Source: Isoetes taiwanensis (Eukaryota > Streptophyta > Lycopodiopsida > Isoetales > Isoetaceae). From it: 64,000 bases of DNA. The notes below the pieces were generated by a model. That model worked only from the letters and a program-made list of their open reading frames with translations. It did no database searches and was not told the DNA's origin. Location: NCBI GenBank assembly GCA_021234155.1, contig JAJEKV010000075.1:3691720-3755719 (forward strand), in the 5' to 3' direction. Shown in pieces: positions 23,913 to 36,060 of this stretch (position 1 is its first letter; the number at the start of each line of letters is the position of its first letter). A program made the translations under genes and the position numbers.

Positions 23913-24413
23913 CTAAGCATTATGGCAAACGTTTGAGCTGCCCTGCACAGCAAAGGAGATCAATGACATACATTAAGGAGACCTCTATGGCATATATTAA
24001 TAACATTCAATCAAATAAAGAAATATCTGAGTGAGTTCAGGGCATAATATTAATCACCAAACATTTACTCACGCCCATGCCATATCAAGCCCATGCCATC
24101 AACATATGGGAAGAGCTAAAGAGCCTGCAGAGAATCTTCCTAAACCATCACGAAAAACTCACAGGTTAATCCGAACTTCGAAAAGGGAAATAATAGAGCT
24201 TTGGAAATGGCAGAGTCATCAATGAAAGAACTTTAGACTTACAATGCAGTTACTTGATACAACCAGACCAACAACCGAAAAGCTTTTCCTACAAAATGAA
24301 AAAAAAAAACGTTTAAATGTAATAGATGCACACATGTAAAGCTAACTAGATATGGGAGCATGCCGATTTATTCTGTGATGTATCCACAGACTAGGTATCG
24401 ACCATCAAATCCG

Positions 24414-24495
24414 GTCCAGCCATCAAATCCGCCATTCTGTTATGGCCTTACAGATCCGCCATCAAATCCGCCATTCTGTTATGGCCTTACAATAT
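24414..24495 (+). repeat. Two-copy 41 bp tandem repeat
   Basis: CATCAAATCCGCCATTCTGT followed by TATGGCCTTACA occurs twice with only edge differences. Confidence 0.8.
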
Positions 24496-24959
24496 ACCAT
24501 TAGCCTGCTTTAACATCATATTGTTCACTGCAAAATAATGCAAACGAACCTGACTATTGAAGATACCATCACAGTGAGTCGTTTTGGCAGTCCAAAGATT
24601 CGCCACAAGCAATTTCGGCATTTGAAAATACAGCATCCCATCAACAATAAGCAGTTACGATAGAGGAAACGTATGCCTATGCCAGTTTCGACTTCTGCCA
24701 TGCAACTTTTTGCATTTTCTGCAATGCAAATCTGCCAAAGATGAAGTATCGGCATGGCAGAGTTCCGTCTTAGCTCATCCGTCCATAACCGAACTCTGTA
24801 ACAGAGTTTTATTTTATGAGGCAAGGGAAAATGACAAATAAGCTAAAGATTACCTCCGAAACACCAAATCCCTTAACCTGGCAGCAAGCTTCAGATTCCC
24901 AGACCTCAAAACGTATTCTAACGCCTTACCTGATCGAAGAAAACCCTCCCAGAACCGTG

Positions 24960-25105
24960 AAAATGCATACAGTCCAGGCGCCAAAACGTATGACACACCG
25001 CATGTATACGTACCTTTTTTTTTCGAAAAAACCCCTCTCCCGTCCACGCACATGTATTCTACGGAATACATACGTGAACCCCCCGGGACTTCTGGTTGTG
25101 CCTAG
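24960..25105 (-). repeat. Dispersed GC-rich repeat, copy 4
   Basis: Read on the minus strand it has AAGTCCCGGGGGGTTCACG, GTGCGTGG and GAGGGGTTTTTTCG, matching the start and spacing of copy 3. Confidence 0.5.
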
Positions 25106-25785
25106 TCGTAGGCGGTGCCCCCACCTGCCAATATGTTGCTCACCACTAAGGTGTCAGTTGATTTCCTTGTGTGGCCACTACCCAAGAGACCTCAGATCAG
25201 GCAAAGCTAGATGCTGAGTTTAAGCATATCATTAAGCGGAGAGAAAAAGACAAATGAAGATTTTTCTAGTGACGACGAGCGAACTAGAAGGTGCTCAAAT
25301 TGAGAATCGTGGTATTTTGCGCATTATTGGGCATGGTTACTAGTAGCTAATAATAATGAAAAAGGTAATCCAGTAAAAGGGCAATCCATTAATGTCTAAA
25401 GCTTGTTTCTTTTGAACTTTGCTTCAGATGGCAACTAAAGCTAATAGATATTGTTTCATTCTGAGCACCAAAATTAAGTCGGACCATGTCATAGAAATGT
25501 AGAATGTATTGACCTTGCACAAGGGAAAGAGACCTTTGGTGGTTGTGGATCTTGTCATTTGTATATAAATATTGTCTTCTAACAAGTTCTTTTTGCATGA
25601 CAAAGTCTAACAAACAGAATAAGAAAGTCTAAGATAAGATCCAATGAGCAAGTCTGATAAATATTAAAAAGCACTGGCTTTTACCTGTTGAGTACTAAAA
25701 CAATGCCAACCCTATTTCCTCCATTACATGGAGCAAAAATAACCTCGACCTTCCACCCGACTTGCTCCGCAGCCGACAGTTGTTT

Positions 25786-25905
25786 CTGTAAGGCGTAGGC
25801 AAACATTTCTCAGTGGGTAAGGAATATGTTTGGCATATTCTCGCGTGTTCAAGTCGAGGGCTTACCCTTGAAGGTCAAATAAAATAAAATAAAATAAGAT
25901 AAGAG
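25786..25905 (+). mobile_element. tRNA-derived SINE-like sequence
   Basis: TCTCAGTGGGTAAGG resembles a Pol III A box. GTGTTCAAGTCGAGG, 33 bases further on, resembles a B box (GGTTCRANYCC type). A (AAAAT)n tail follows at 25878-25905. The order and spacing fit a tRNA-derived SINE; no clear target duplication was seen. Confidence 0.4.
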
Positions 25906-26449
25906 ATGTTTATGTGATTCTTTATGGAGGATCTTGGTAAGTGCCAAATCCAAGGGGGCATAACGTTACGTTGGGATACTTCCTTCCCGTACTCCAGTGG
26001 AGATTTTTGGGGCCAATTCAACTTTTGTCTAGACACCCAAGTAGTAGAAAAAAGGAGGTTATGGCGGATGATCCTCCAGCCAGCATATCTCCGTTGGAAA
26101 CAGATGGCATTTTAGCCTTGTCCACAGTACGTCAAACTGTATAATCTGTTCCCACACAGGCAAGTCAACAGAAAATGATTCTAGCTTTGTGGACGATTAG
26201 TGAACCAACCCAGGAAATCCTGTGCTAGTGGTAGAATCTGTCTTTTCTGCCTGTCTTCATAGTGCTCTTTTCCAGCTACTTATGCTTAAAAAAGATATAC
26301 ATGTACGTTTTGGAAGTAGATAATTCATAAATTATCCACTTCAATTTGATGCACAGTGTTTTCCATTCACACCTGCATGATTGGACTCTCTGTTTATCCC
26401 AATTAGAGGTATATGTGGTCCGTATAAGCCTGCTTCAAAGGGTCGCCGA

Positions 26450-28566
26450 ATGTCTACAAGGAGATTTGATGGGATTCTCTCAGATGATGTCCTGGAATGT
26501 GTTTTCCATCATTTGGATGATCCAATAGACCGAAAATCCATTTCTCAGGTAAATAAGCAGTGGCATAAAATTGATAGCATTACACGCAAACATGTTACAG
26601 TAGTTTCTCCTTATGCTGTCAAGCCTTCAGTACTTGTAAGACGTTTCAAGAATCTTAAGAGTATTAAGATTAAGGGAAAACCTAGGCCCTATGATTTTGC
26701 TTTGCTTCCCAAAGATTGGGGTGGGTTTGCTCGGCCATGGATTCTGGAGATTACCAAGGCGGCTATACAATTTAAGGCTTATCCTGCCCTTCAATCCATT
26801 CATCTTCGCCGCCTCGAAGTTATTGATGAAGACCTGACATCCATAGCCCGCACATTTTCTAGCTCATTGCAGGTATTTAGATTGGATAAGTGTACTGGAT
26901 TTACAACCAAGGGTGTCCATGCTGTAGCCCATTGCTGTAGGTATGCTTTCGCCATTTCTTCTTTATTATGCCATTGCTGTGACATACTATGCATAGTAAT
27001 TTTGAGAGCTTTTTATGGTGCAGAGGGTTAAAGGAGCTATACCTGGAAGAAAGTTTGATTGAAGACCTGGATGGAGAATGGTTTCATGAGCTCGCCTTGC
27101 ATAATTCGCAGCTGGAAGTGCTAAAATTCTCATTAACAGGGCTCCAAATTGACATGGACGATTTGGCAATGCTTTTAAGAAATTGCAAGTCATTGATTTC
27201 TCTAAAGCTCAGTGAAGTTGACGCAGGAAGTATGAGGAAGGTTATAACATCAGCAACATGTCTCAAAGAGCTTGCAGTGTGTTATCCGACAGAGGACCAG
27301 ATCAATAATCAGCTTGAGTTGCCTAGAAGTCTTGTCTCTTTTTCTGGTGACATCCCATGGCCAATAGATTCTTCTATTGCATTGAACCTTATCCAGCTGA
27401 ATCTTATGTCAACATCCACTTTGTTGACTGCAGAGGTTCATAATGAGCTTATCAAGTCCTGTGCCAATCTTCAGATTTTAAAGGCAAGTTCTTGTTCATT
27501 TGTTCGTTTCTTTCTTTCTTGTTGATGTTGCTTATCTGCCCTTGTGTTAAATCATCAGTTACTGAACCACACAAAATGTATTGCAAGCTGGGTGAAGTAG
27601 CCAATCCAATTCCTCTCCTAGGTGAACCAACCACTCAGTCTTGGGCATCATCTGCATCTGTACTCTTTATTTCTCATATTATATGGTAGAATCTCGTGAA
27701 AAATCAACATTTGCTTCAAGAAGACTACAGGGTCTAATGATATGCTTCATATAGCAGTTATTTCAACGCATGAGATACCTCAGTTAATTCTGTTTCTCAT
27801 TTCATGTTTCTATATAGGTGCGAAACATCATTGGAGATGCAGGACTTGAAGTGCTTGGCAACCATTGTAAAAAGCTTAGGAGTCTTCGGATTGAAAATTT
27901 AGAGGACCCGGCATGGTTTTGTATCACATCGGGGGCTACTTTATCCGGCTCAAAGCTGCCGGATGTTTACAGTCCGTTGCAATTTATGCATCAGATATCA
28001 CCAGTTCAGCATTATCTGCATTCGGAGAGTCATGTCCAAACTTGGTGGACTTCAGAATAGCTTTATTAGAGAGTGACATGAGAACCACACCTTCATTTGA
28101 TGATGGCGTGAAGAATTTGCTAGAGGGATGTTCAAATATGGTTCGTTTGGCTATTTATATACGCCATGGTGGACTTACAAATGAAGGTTTAGCCCACATT
28201 GGCAGATATGGTGGAAAGATTAGGTGGCTTCTTTTGGGCTGTGTTGGAGAGAATAATGAGGGGTTCAGAGCTTTGTCTGGTTGCGTGAAGCTTAGGAAGC
28301 TTGAACTCAGGGATTGTCCTATTACTGAGGCTGGAATTGCAGCCACAGTTAGATCGTTACAATCGTTGAGATACATATGGGCCCAAGGCTATGAAGCAAG
28401 AAATCCAAGTGATTTTCTTGCAATGGGGCCTTATTGGAACATAGAATACTCCCCTTTATCAAATGAGTTGCCTGTCCAGCTTATTGCTTATCGTTCCTTA
28501 GCAGGCCCAAGAACAGATCACCCTAAGGATGTCATACCCATTATCTCTAAAAACGTGGCGTGCTGA
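26450..28566 (+). pseudogene. COI1-like: COI1-like F-box/LRR protein, frameshifted
   Basis: COI1 is the F-box subunit of the SCF ligase that perceives jasmonoyl-isoleucine with JAZ repressors. Exon 1 (26450-26940) has the F-box (LSDDVLECVFHHLDDPIDRK) and the KGKPR...DWGGFARPW segment. Exon 2 (27024-27483) and exon 3 (27818-28566) carry leucine-rich repeats and the C-terminal RWLLLGCVGENNEGF, IWAQGYEAR and YRSLAGPRTD motifs. Intron 1 is GT-AG; intron 2 begins GC (AAG|GCAAGT). The spliced frame would give about 566 residues, against about 592 for Arabidopsis. A one-base shift near 27905-27915, after RIENLEDP, breaks it; the other frame resumes at MVLYHIGGY and runs to the normal end. Aligned from memory, the residues matching R85, F89, L91, A384, Y386 and R409 are kept, but M88 is Asp. 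I chose the Met beside the F-box; an in-frame Met lies at 26381. Confidence 0.88.
27484..27817 (+). other. GC-AG intron in the COI1-like gene
   Basis: The donor AAG|GCAAGT and acceptor TATATAG|GTG join LQILK to VRNIIGDAGLEVL, which lines up with COI1 without a gap. No GT donor nearby keeps the frame. Confidence 0.75.
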
Positions 28567-29594
28567 CTTTCTACCCAGGCAAATTGGCCAGTTTCTGACT
28601 TATGCTTGCACCTTTGAATTGTTTGGTACAGCTGCATATCAGTATCAGTACCACTGATTTTGTACACTAAGCTATAGTAAACGTAAATCGATATGACAAA
28701 AATAGCCATCTTTTTTTTTAACAATTGCAATACTAGTGGTTACGGCATGTAGAAATATATCAAACAGAATTGTATGGACAGCGATGATATATTTTTCCAT
28801 AATCTACTTATCGAATATAGCATGTTTTGATTTGGAAGAAAGATGCAAATATTCAGACTGGCACGCACTTCTTCAGCCACTCCATTCGCACCCAATTTAC
28901 TTAGAGCATAGTTTTGTTCCTATAATAGTCTTAAGTTAATAACAACTAGTCATCAAAACTCCTTTAGAAATGAAATTGACGTTATTGCCCAACATAAGAC
29001 AGCTGAGACTCTTTCTGCCTTACTTCTGCTATGTAAACAAACAAATGCTTGAATAAACCCAAAAAATGCACCGTAGGACTTGCATTACCGTAAGAGGTAC
29101 TTAATTGCATAAACACGGAACATCTACATCACACCCACAATAATAATTTGCTAATCCATACCGCCCTTCAAGTGTCGGATAAACTTACAATACCACCACA
29201 GATGCATACACAGACACGATACAATAAATAGTGCACGTGAAAGGCTTCCCATCCCTTTTAAGGCCTGCAATCATAGGTTGACAAACCAAAATCTGCTACA
29301 GGCCAATTGCAAATTAGAACAATATGGAAAACAAACGGACAAAAAATCGAGTGACAAATAGCATACTACTGTTTATTCAATTCTGGAATTTGAATTTCAA
29401 TTTGAAGTCCAAATTATCATTTAAAGGAATCTAATACATGGCTCCAGAGAACAGGGAAAGAATGGCGATGACAGGAAAAGCAGAAAACCATTGGTATATG
29501 TGAACCATGATATCACCATTGCTATGTTTTGATGTTGGGATAAAAAAATGTTATCTGGTGATAGAAAAATGTTATCTGGTCTTATAAATTGCAG
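28567..29594. other. 3' flank of the COI1-like gene, no gene seen
   Basis: AT-rich sequence that likely includes the 3' UTR. It ends in a 20 bp tandem pair (AAAAATGTTATCTGGT twice) near 29547-29580 and an acceptor-like TTGCAG at 29589-29594. Confidence 0.4.
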
Positions 29595-29772
29595 GAAGTA
29601 CAAGAGGCAGCAGGCCTTTGATTTAAAAGAAATGGACTTGCTTTTGAGATTCTCAAAGAGCTTGTCACTTGGTCTTGCTCAGTTGGGGCAGCAGGCCCTT
29701 GATTTAAAAGAAATGGCCTTGCTTTTGAGATTCCCAAAGAGCTTGGCACTTGGCTCAGTTTTTCTGAAGTAA
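29595..29772 (+). other. Exon-like segment with two 27-residue repeats
   Basis: After TTGCAG the frame reads two 81 bp tandem units (starting 29606 and 29687): QQAFDLKEMDLLLRFSKSLS and QQALDLKEMALLLRFPKSLA. The unit length is a multiple of three and most substitutions leave the frame open, which hints at coding. The family is unknown. Confidence 0.35.
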
Positions 29773-30409
29773 CTACTGTTTCATAATACGTGCAAAACTT
29801 TCTACAATATATATTCCTTTGTTTTCAAAGTAAATGATTCCAATGTTTCTGTTTTGCAGACATATATTTTGACGATATTGATCCTTCCTAACGGTTATCT
29901 ATATTTTACAAGCCTATTTAATGTTGAAAAGATGATTTGGTGCACATCATGTGCACCAAAAAATGGCTCATATCTCGTAGTTTCATTGTTAAAGAGCATC
30001 TATTTTTGTATTCCTTGCTTCTAAAATCATCAGTCTGTACACACACCAGCATAAGGCAACCCAATGAAGTATTCAATGTCGCCCAATCAAAGCTGCAGAA
30101 ACTATCCCCGATGATTTCAACTTTTTGCCAAAGTTATGGGCATTCAGCTTAAAAACTCCAAATGTGATCCACTTATACGTTATGAGCTGTGCGCAGTTTC
30201 GGTCTGAGATTCCTCCATCCCCTTTGAATCCCCACAAACAAAAGGACAAACAAAAACACGACAAAACACCAATGTATGGCCCTACCAGTTTCCGCCTTGA
30301 TTCCAAATGGTCGGACTTCGCATCAGCTGGCTCTCCTTCTCATAGCGTACAAGGGTTTTAGGGTTCGGGGCTGGAATAGGTATAAATGTAACTTCAAATT
30401 TAAGACCCT

Positions 30410-31110
30410 AACTAGTAAATGTGTGCCCTATGTTTTTACTCTGCAACTTCCATATTTGTAAGAATAGATCTTATTTGCTTTTGTAATTTTTTTATTATTG
30501 GAGTTGTTTAATGACAGTATCATCAATGTGTTAACTTTACGTTTATGGATTTCAGTAGAGAAAACAATGCTTGATAAGAAATGTGGGGGGCAACTAAATC
30601 TACCTCTAAAGATGAAAATTTGGAAAGACAGATCCAAAACTTATGCCTAGTAAACGTATGCCCGGCGTTGCCGGGCTAATATCCTGGCTTGTGTTTTTAC
30701 GCAGCCTTTAACTTCCATATGTGAGCTTTCGACAACAGCACAGGTTGATGCTTGCAAGCATGGACATTATTTTCTTTTGTAATAATTTTTGTTGTTAAAA
30801 TTGTCTAATGACAGTATCATCAATGTATTAACTTCGCGTCTATAGAATGGATTTCAGTAGAGAAAATAATGCTTCATAAAGAATGTGGGGGGTAATTAAA
30901 TTTACCTTTGAATTAGAAAATTTGGAAAGACAGACCCAAAACGTATGCTAAAAATGTCAAAAACTTATGCCCAAAACATAGTAGATATGTGCCCGGCATT
31001 GCCGCACATATGTAAAGTTCTGTTTGTATGAGCATTTGATATACTCAAAGTTGCTATAGCGAAACTCATGAAGCATACATTCCACCCATATAGAATGCGT
31101 GCCTGACATT
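30410..31110 (-). mobile_element. Tandem cluster of Helitron-like 3' ends
   Basis: Hairpins of the TGCCCGGCRTTGCCGGGC type lie at about 30658-30676 (perfect, followed on the minus strand by nine bases and CTAG at 30647-30650), 30990-31007 (degenerate) and 31089-31106 (degenerate); a more decayed end lies near 30411-30430. Between them a unit of roughly 270-300 bp is directly repeated (30430-30640 and 30700-30950, sharing TGACAGTATCATCAATGT and GATTTCAGTAGAGAAAA). Confidence 0.55.
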
Positions 31111-31425
31111 GCCGCTCATAAGGTGCAGTACGTGTTTATATAGTCCTATATAAGATTGATCCATGGAGTTAATTCTTTATGAATCTTATGGATTATGCTA
31201 TAGTAGTTTTGGTCTCCTCCTAAAGATCATAGTAGTTAAATATATCAAGGAATTGCGCAAAATAGAAGCCATGAACATATACATTTCTTCAGCATACTTG
31301 CCTAATATAGCGCATAAATAGATATCCTCTCATGGAAAAATGTATTCCCATTAGAGCAGAAGTCAATCCAAGATTGGCATGTCTACAAAAGTTTAGCAAC
31401 TTTAAGGCACTCACATCATATCCAA

Positions 31426-31551
31426 GCATCTCTAAAAGCATCATTTTCCTTCCCAATATAGACCAATATAAACCATTATGAAGCATCTCTAAAGCATCAT
31501 TCCCCTTCCCAATATCAAAAGCCTCTAAAAGCATCATTTTCCTTCCCAATA
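31426..31551. repeat. Three-copy tandem repeat
   Basis: The unit CTCTAAAAGCATCATTTTCC plus TTCCCAATAT occurs three times with small changes and variable spacers. A separate two-copy repeat (GTGTTTTGACAT region, about 70 bp period) lies at 31750-31870. Confidence 0.65.
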
Positions 31552-31899
31552 TGAGATATTATGACACCATGCATACACCTTGAGACATTAAAGACAAATG
31601 AGTGTAGACTATCACACATAATTAAGAGCATCAATGAGGACCATAATTGTCTTAACTAAAAGTCTAGGATTAATGAACTTAGTAGAACTTACTAAAAGTC
31701 TAGGAATGAGATTATGCATAAGTAATAGAAATTAGAAAAGATATCATTGCTTATATGCATGTCCAACAATAATGTTTTGACATATAGACATATGTAGAGG
31801 TTAATAAATGTGTATATGAATGTCCAAGAATGGTGTTTTGACATGAGAGATATGTAGAGTTTGATAGATGTCTTAACATTCAACAAATAATGTTCTAAA

Positions 31900-34530
31900 A
31901 TGCTTGTTGTATAAAATAAAATGAGGGCAAATTCATTTTATTATCATTAGCGTTCTTTATTGACTAATTGTAAGGCTATAATTGGGCAATACATGTTTTA
32001 TGCATATGCTATTGAGCATGAAAAACTTGCAAAAAACTACATATAATTCTTGCTAATGTTATCCCTGAGATATTTTTAAATAATGCTCAAAAGTGTCCTA
32101 AGCTTATGGACTTCCGTTTATTGAAGGTTAGGGTGCCACCAGTACAAATAGCAAAAGATTTTAACATTCAAACAACAAAAAGGAACTTCGAATCACAAAT
32201 TGAATGCAGAATAGAGTACAAATATCTACAACAGATAATATCATGAGATGGCATGTTGCGGGCACCTGAATCTCCATCCTCCCCTTGTTGCGACTATTCA
32301 AATTCCAAAAGAAATAGAATATGTAGTTGTAATATAGCATCAAACAAAGACACTCCAATGATTGATATAAAAGGCGAGGAATATAAAAGTTACCTCTACC
32401 ATGTTCCCATAGTCGTTGTTTCATGTGATCTTTAAAGCTTGCTCTAACTCACTTCGAAAGATGTGCATCAAAACACGACGATAGTTTTCATACCTTTCCT
32501 TCAAAGACTCCTTTTGCATAGCTCTAGTCTTGGGTAGTTTAAACGCATTGTAATGTATCATTAAATGCACATAGCTATGCATCTGCAAGAACACTTGGGT
32601 CAAAAGTGCGTTAGCATTTCACAACTTGATGAGAACCCTACAAATAGGATTAGGGATACAATAGTCCACATGCGATGCCGCGGGCCTCATCCCGAGAAGC
32701 TCAAGAATTGCAACACCTTATCACGGGCGAAATCACAAAACCTTAGCTTCTTACAAGAAATAAAATTGGAACAAATTACAAAACCTCGGCTTACACCGCA
32801 AGCCCGGTTAAGTTGTTTTACGAAAGATTTGAACTGTGATGTTTGAATCTTTGGGCTACAAAATAATGGTACATGCTTGGCCTCTTCAATTTGCTTCCGC
32901 CATTTTCAAGACCTCCACGAAAATCAAAGCACGGGGATCCTCGCCATGACATTTCATACTTTTCTTGATACGATCATACGAGAGGCAGATGTGCCATGCT
33001 TTTATCCATGATATCTGACATAGCTAAGGCATAGCTTGCAAATAAAAAGCGGGACTCCATTGAAAATGAAATGAGATCGCGGTAAGAGATCAAAGCGGGA
33101 CTCCAAGCTTAAAGGCTTACAGTTCTTACACCATCGGATCTTGTCTTAAATTTGATTCCACCAGTTGCAAGAGTTGGGTTGATCTTGCAAGAGATGGGTT
33201 CAAGAAAAACTTTTGAAAACCTAAGAAGCTTCCTCCCTTTCTTGTTGTGGAAACAAAAACGGCGAAAAATAAGCTTCTTTTGCTTCCGCTGACTCTTTTT
33301 GCTTCAGCGACCTCTTTTGAGCACAAATACATAGACCACGTGCGAGAATGCCGTTTGATATTTGTCACAGTAGATTAACCCCAAATATCTGTATATGTTT
33401 GTTTCAACGACTCTCTGCACCAACCGCTTGTGATTTGAGCACATGCAAGCAAGCAAGGATACACATGAAAATGAAGATCCACCGAGACCAAACCTTATTT
33501 GGTGCCGTGAATAAGCCATTTCTTTCTCCATCGAGGCGGGTTCTTGAAAAGAACTGGGAAAAAAGATTGGTCGTCAAGCATAAGCCGGTAAGTCTACCAT
33601 GTCATTAAGAAATGCCGATTCATGTTATGGCCAGATTTGGGTTTGCATACATCGGTCCACATGACAAACAAATAACAATGAGAATCTATCTCGAGACTGG
33701 CTAAGCTGATCTTTTTCCTTTGATAAACCAATTTTGCCCCTATCGAAATGTAGATGGCACCGAAAGCGAGAGATCAGCACAATGCCAAAATGTACATGGC
33801 AACTCAATCAAAACTCAACACTTGGATGCAACAAACTAGAACTAACCCGTTCCAAGCGATTTTTGGTGATATCCAAATGCGAGCTCCACTCTTAGCTCTT
33901 GGGAAAGCTTGTACCCAATCGTTTTCTTCTTCTGATATTTTGAAGCCTAAAACCTTTCAACCAAGTTGTTGCAAAAAACCACAAGGCACTGCTTCAGAGA
34001 AATCATAGAAGGCCTACATTTATAACACCATGCAATGAAAATTTTGTTGTACCTTTGGAATGTTGGAATGGACCGTCACCCAATACCCAAAATGCAAGAG
34101 CGTGACGAACACCGCTAGAAAGATGAAAAGGAAGCTGGAAATCAAATGTAGTCAATCGATGGTTACACTAAGTTGATGGAGAAGAAATGCCGTTGCCTGC
34201 CACTTCCTAATAACTTCAAATCTGCTCTGGTATGTATTGGCATTGATTGGCAAAAATGATGATAGGTGGAGGTGAATGGCACCGCAATATCCAACTGCTC
34301 CAGTACCGATCACCGCCCACCATAAACAGAGGGGGAAAAAGATGGACAAAGGGGAAATAACGCCGAAAAATGAAAGTTTTTCCGGAAAACCCTTTTCTTC
34401 TTCCAAAAGTAAAAAGGGCACGCCGGCATCAGCAGAAAACCCAAAAAACTTTTTAAGTAAGTAGATTCTGGGAATTCAGGCTACCCAAAAAAATGAAAAA
34501 CATAGGGAATATCCAGTTATAACACCTGGA
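31900..34530. other. No recognisable gene
   Basis: Several 60-100 codon frames exist on both strands, but none shows a family motif, consistent splicing or codon pattern I trust. Some segments are less AT-rich (32640-32840, 33380-33600), so decayed genes cannot be excluded. Confidence 0.4.
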
Positions 34531-34781
34531 CCCCAAATAAATTGTGTGCTCTGAGGATGTTGGTTAGTGTACACCAAAGAGCTTATCGCCGGGATTAAAA
34601 AACCCCGCCCTTTCGAGTTTTCGAGGAAAAACCCTAGTGATAAAATCTCGGCAAGGGGCTTGGACAATGCAAGGCTGCTAAACGTTCCCACAAAAAAACC
34701 CATGCTCCACCGAGAATACCGAAGTCGCGCATCACCCCTGGACCTGCACATCATCAACAAAAAAAAAACCAATAGAGAAAA

Positions 34782-34898
34782 AACCTCGAAAAAATGAGGG
34801 GCTGGTCACGCGTGCCACGCGACAACAAATAACATTTACACCTCGAAAAAGCGAGGGGCTGGTCACGCGTGCCACGCGACAAAAAAAACAACATTTAC
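34782..34898 (+). repeat. Two-copy 58 bp tandem repeat with CG-rich hairpin
   Basis: Both units contain GAGGGGCTGGTCACGCGTGC then CACGCGACAA and end ACATTTAC. Each has a CGCGT-GCC-ACGCG stem. Confidence 0.75.
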
Positions 34899-34899
34899 T

Positions 34900-36060
34900 A
34901 TAATATACACATTAAGGGAGGGTGGGTGGGAGTCAAGGGAACTGCTGAGAGAGGAGAAAACGCCGATGAGAAGTCGATGAAGAACCTGCTAGAAATAAAG
35001 TCCCCAAATGAACCAGAGCCTCAGAAAATGCTTGCAATGCATGCATGCATGGAAGAGATGCATGCTCGTCCATTCGAGAATACCGATCCGATGGCTCGGA
35101 TCGATGGCATTCTCAAATAAGGGCTCGCATGAAACCAGACAAAAGCTCCCGACAAAAAGATCAAGAAGGGGACAAGATCAAGAAAGAATATGTTAGAACA
35201 TGGAAAAGGATGCCAAACCGTCAAACCAAGCAGGGAGAAGCCCCTTCCCTGCCTGGTATCAAAGAAAGAGAGCCAAGGGAACTGCTGAGAGAGGAGAAAT
35301 GTGCACAGGCAGTATAGAAGGGTAATGGCGACAACTTCTCATCGGGATAAAAAACCCCGCCCTTTTGGGTTTTCGAGGAAAACCCTAATGAGAAATGGTT
35401 GCCAACAACCTTGAATGTGTTGCCTGGAGAACCGAAGGAGATGGGTCGATGGCGAACACAAAAATAGAAGGAACCCCAGACGATGGCGTAAAACCTGAAA
35501 GCAAAACAGAGAACCCTAAGAAACACCCGTGAATGGTTAGAGAGAATCAAGCATGCATGGCAGTGACGCGGCAAGCTGTACAACAACAAGCACCCCAATG
35601 ATGTGAGCGATGAAGATATATGAAAAATAACATAGAAAAAAAAGAAGATAGCATCACCCATAGGGTGGAGAAGATCGTCACCCAACGGGTGGAAGAACAA
35701 CCATGTGAAAAGAAATGTGCGTCACTCTCAAGGTGGAAATAAACAGCATCACCCGCAGGTGGAGAATAATGTGGCATGATGCCGATGAAAAAGAAAAACA
35801 TTATTATAGCAACACCCAAGGTGGATAACAACAAAGAGTGCATGAACAAAAACATATGTAAAAAAGAGACGCGCGCCCCCAACAAGCAGGGTGGGAAGGG
35901 AGGGAAGCAATGAGAATGGAAGAAGTGCTGCTGTGAGAAGAGGCCGATAACCAGTCCCGAATGGGGAGTGGCCTTATATAATGATTCGTCTCTGCCCAGA
36001 ATGACGATCCGAGGTCTCGGATCGATGCGATAGTATATCTATGCCAAATTGACATTTAAA
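34900..36060. repeat. Hairpin-rich repeat region
   Basis: CGATCCGA-TCGGATCGATG hairpins occur at about 35084-35108 and 36006-36028. CCCCGCCCTTTYGRGTTTTCGAGGAA occurs at about 34605 and 35354. GGGAACTGCTGAGAGAGGAG occurs at 34938 and 35278. Five short CACCC...GGTGGA stems lie at 35650-35830. A TATA-like CCTTATATAATG lies at 35971-35984. It may be a decayed LTR or non-autonomous element. No gene is seen. Confidence 0.4.

Noticed and set aside
24525-24824. 99-codon minus-strand frame, Cys and Arg rich
   Set aside because: Adjacent to a simple tandem repeat, no motif spacing typical of a zinc protein, no splice support.
26381-26449. Upstream in-frame Met as the COI1-like start
   Set aside because: The 23 extra residues look unlike COI1 N-termini and include intron-like sequence; the Met at 26450 sits directly before the F-box. 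An upstream exon (ATG at 26061) could not be joined in frame.
31426-31551. Repeats with spacers considered as a CRISPR-like array
   Set aside because: Only three diverged copies, irregular spacers, and the window is eukaryotic.
34920-35300. Possible hammerhead ribozyme (retrozyme) because of CTGCTGAGAG and CCGATGAGAAG motifs
   Set aside because: The conserved CTGATGA core with a matching GAAA and paired stems is not present.
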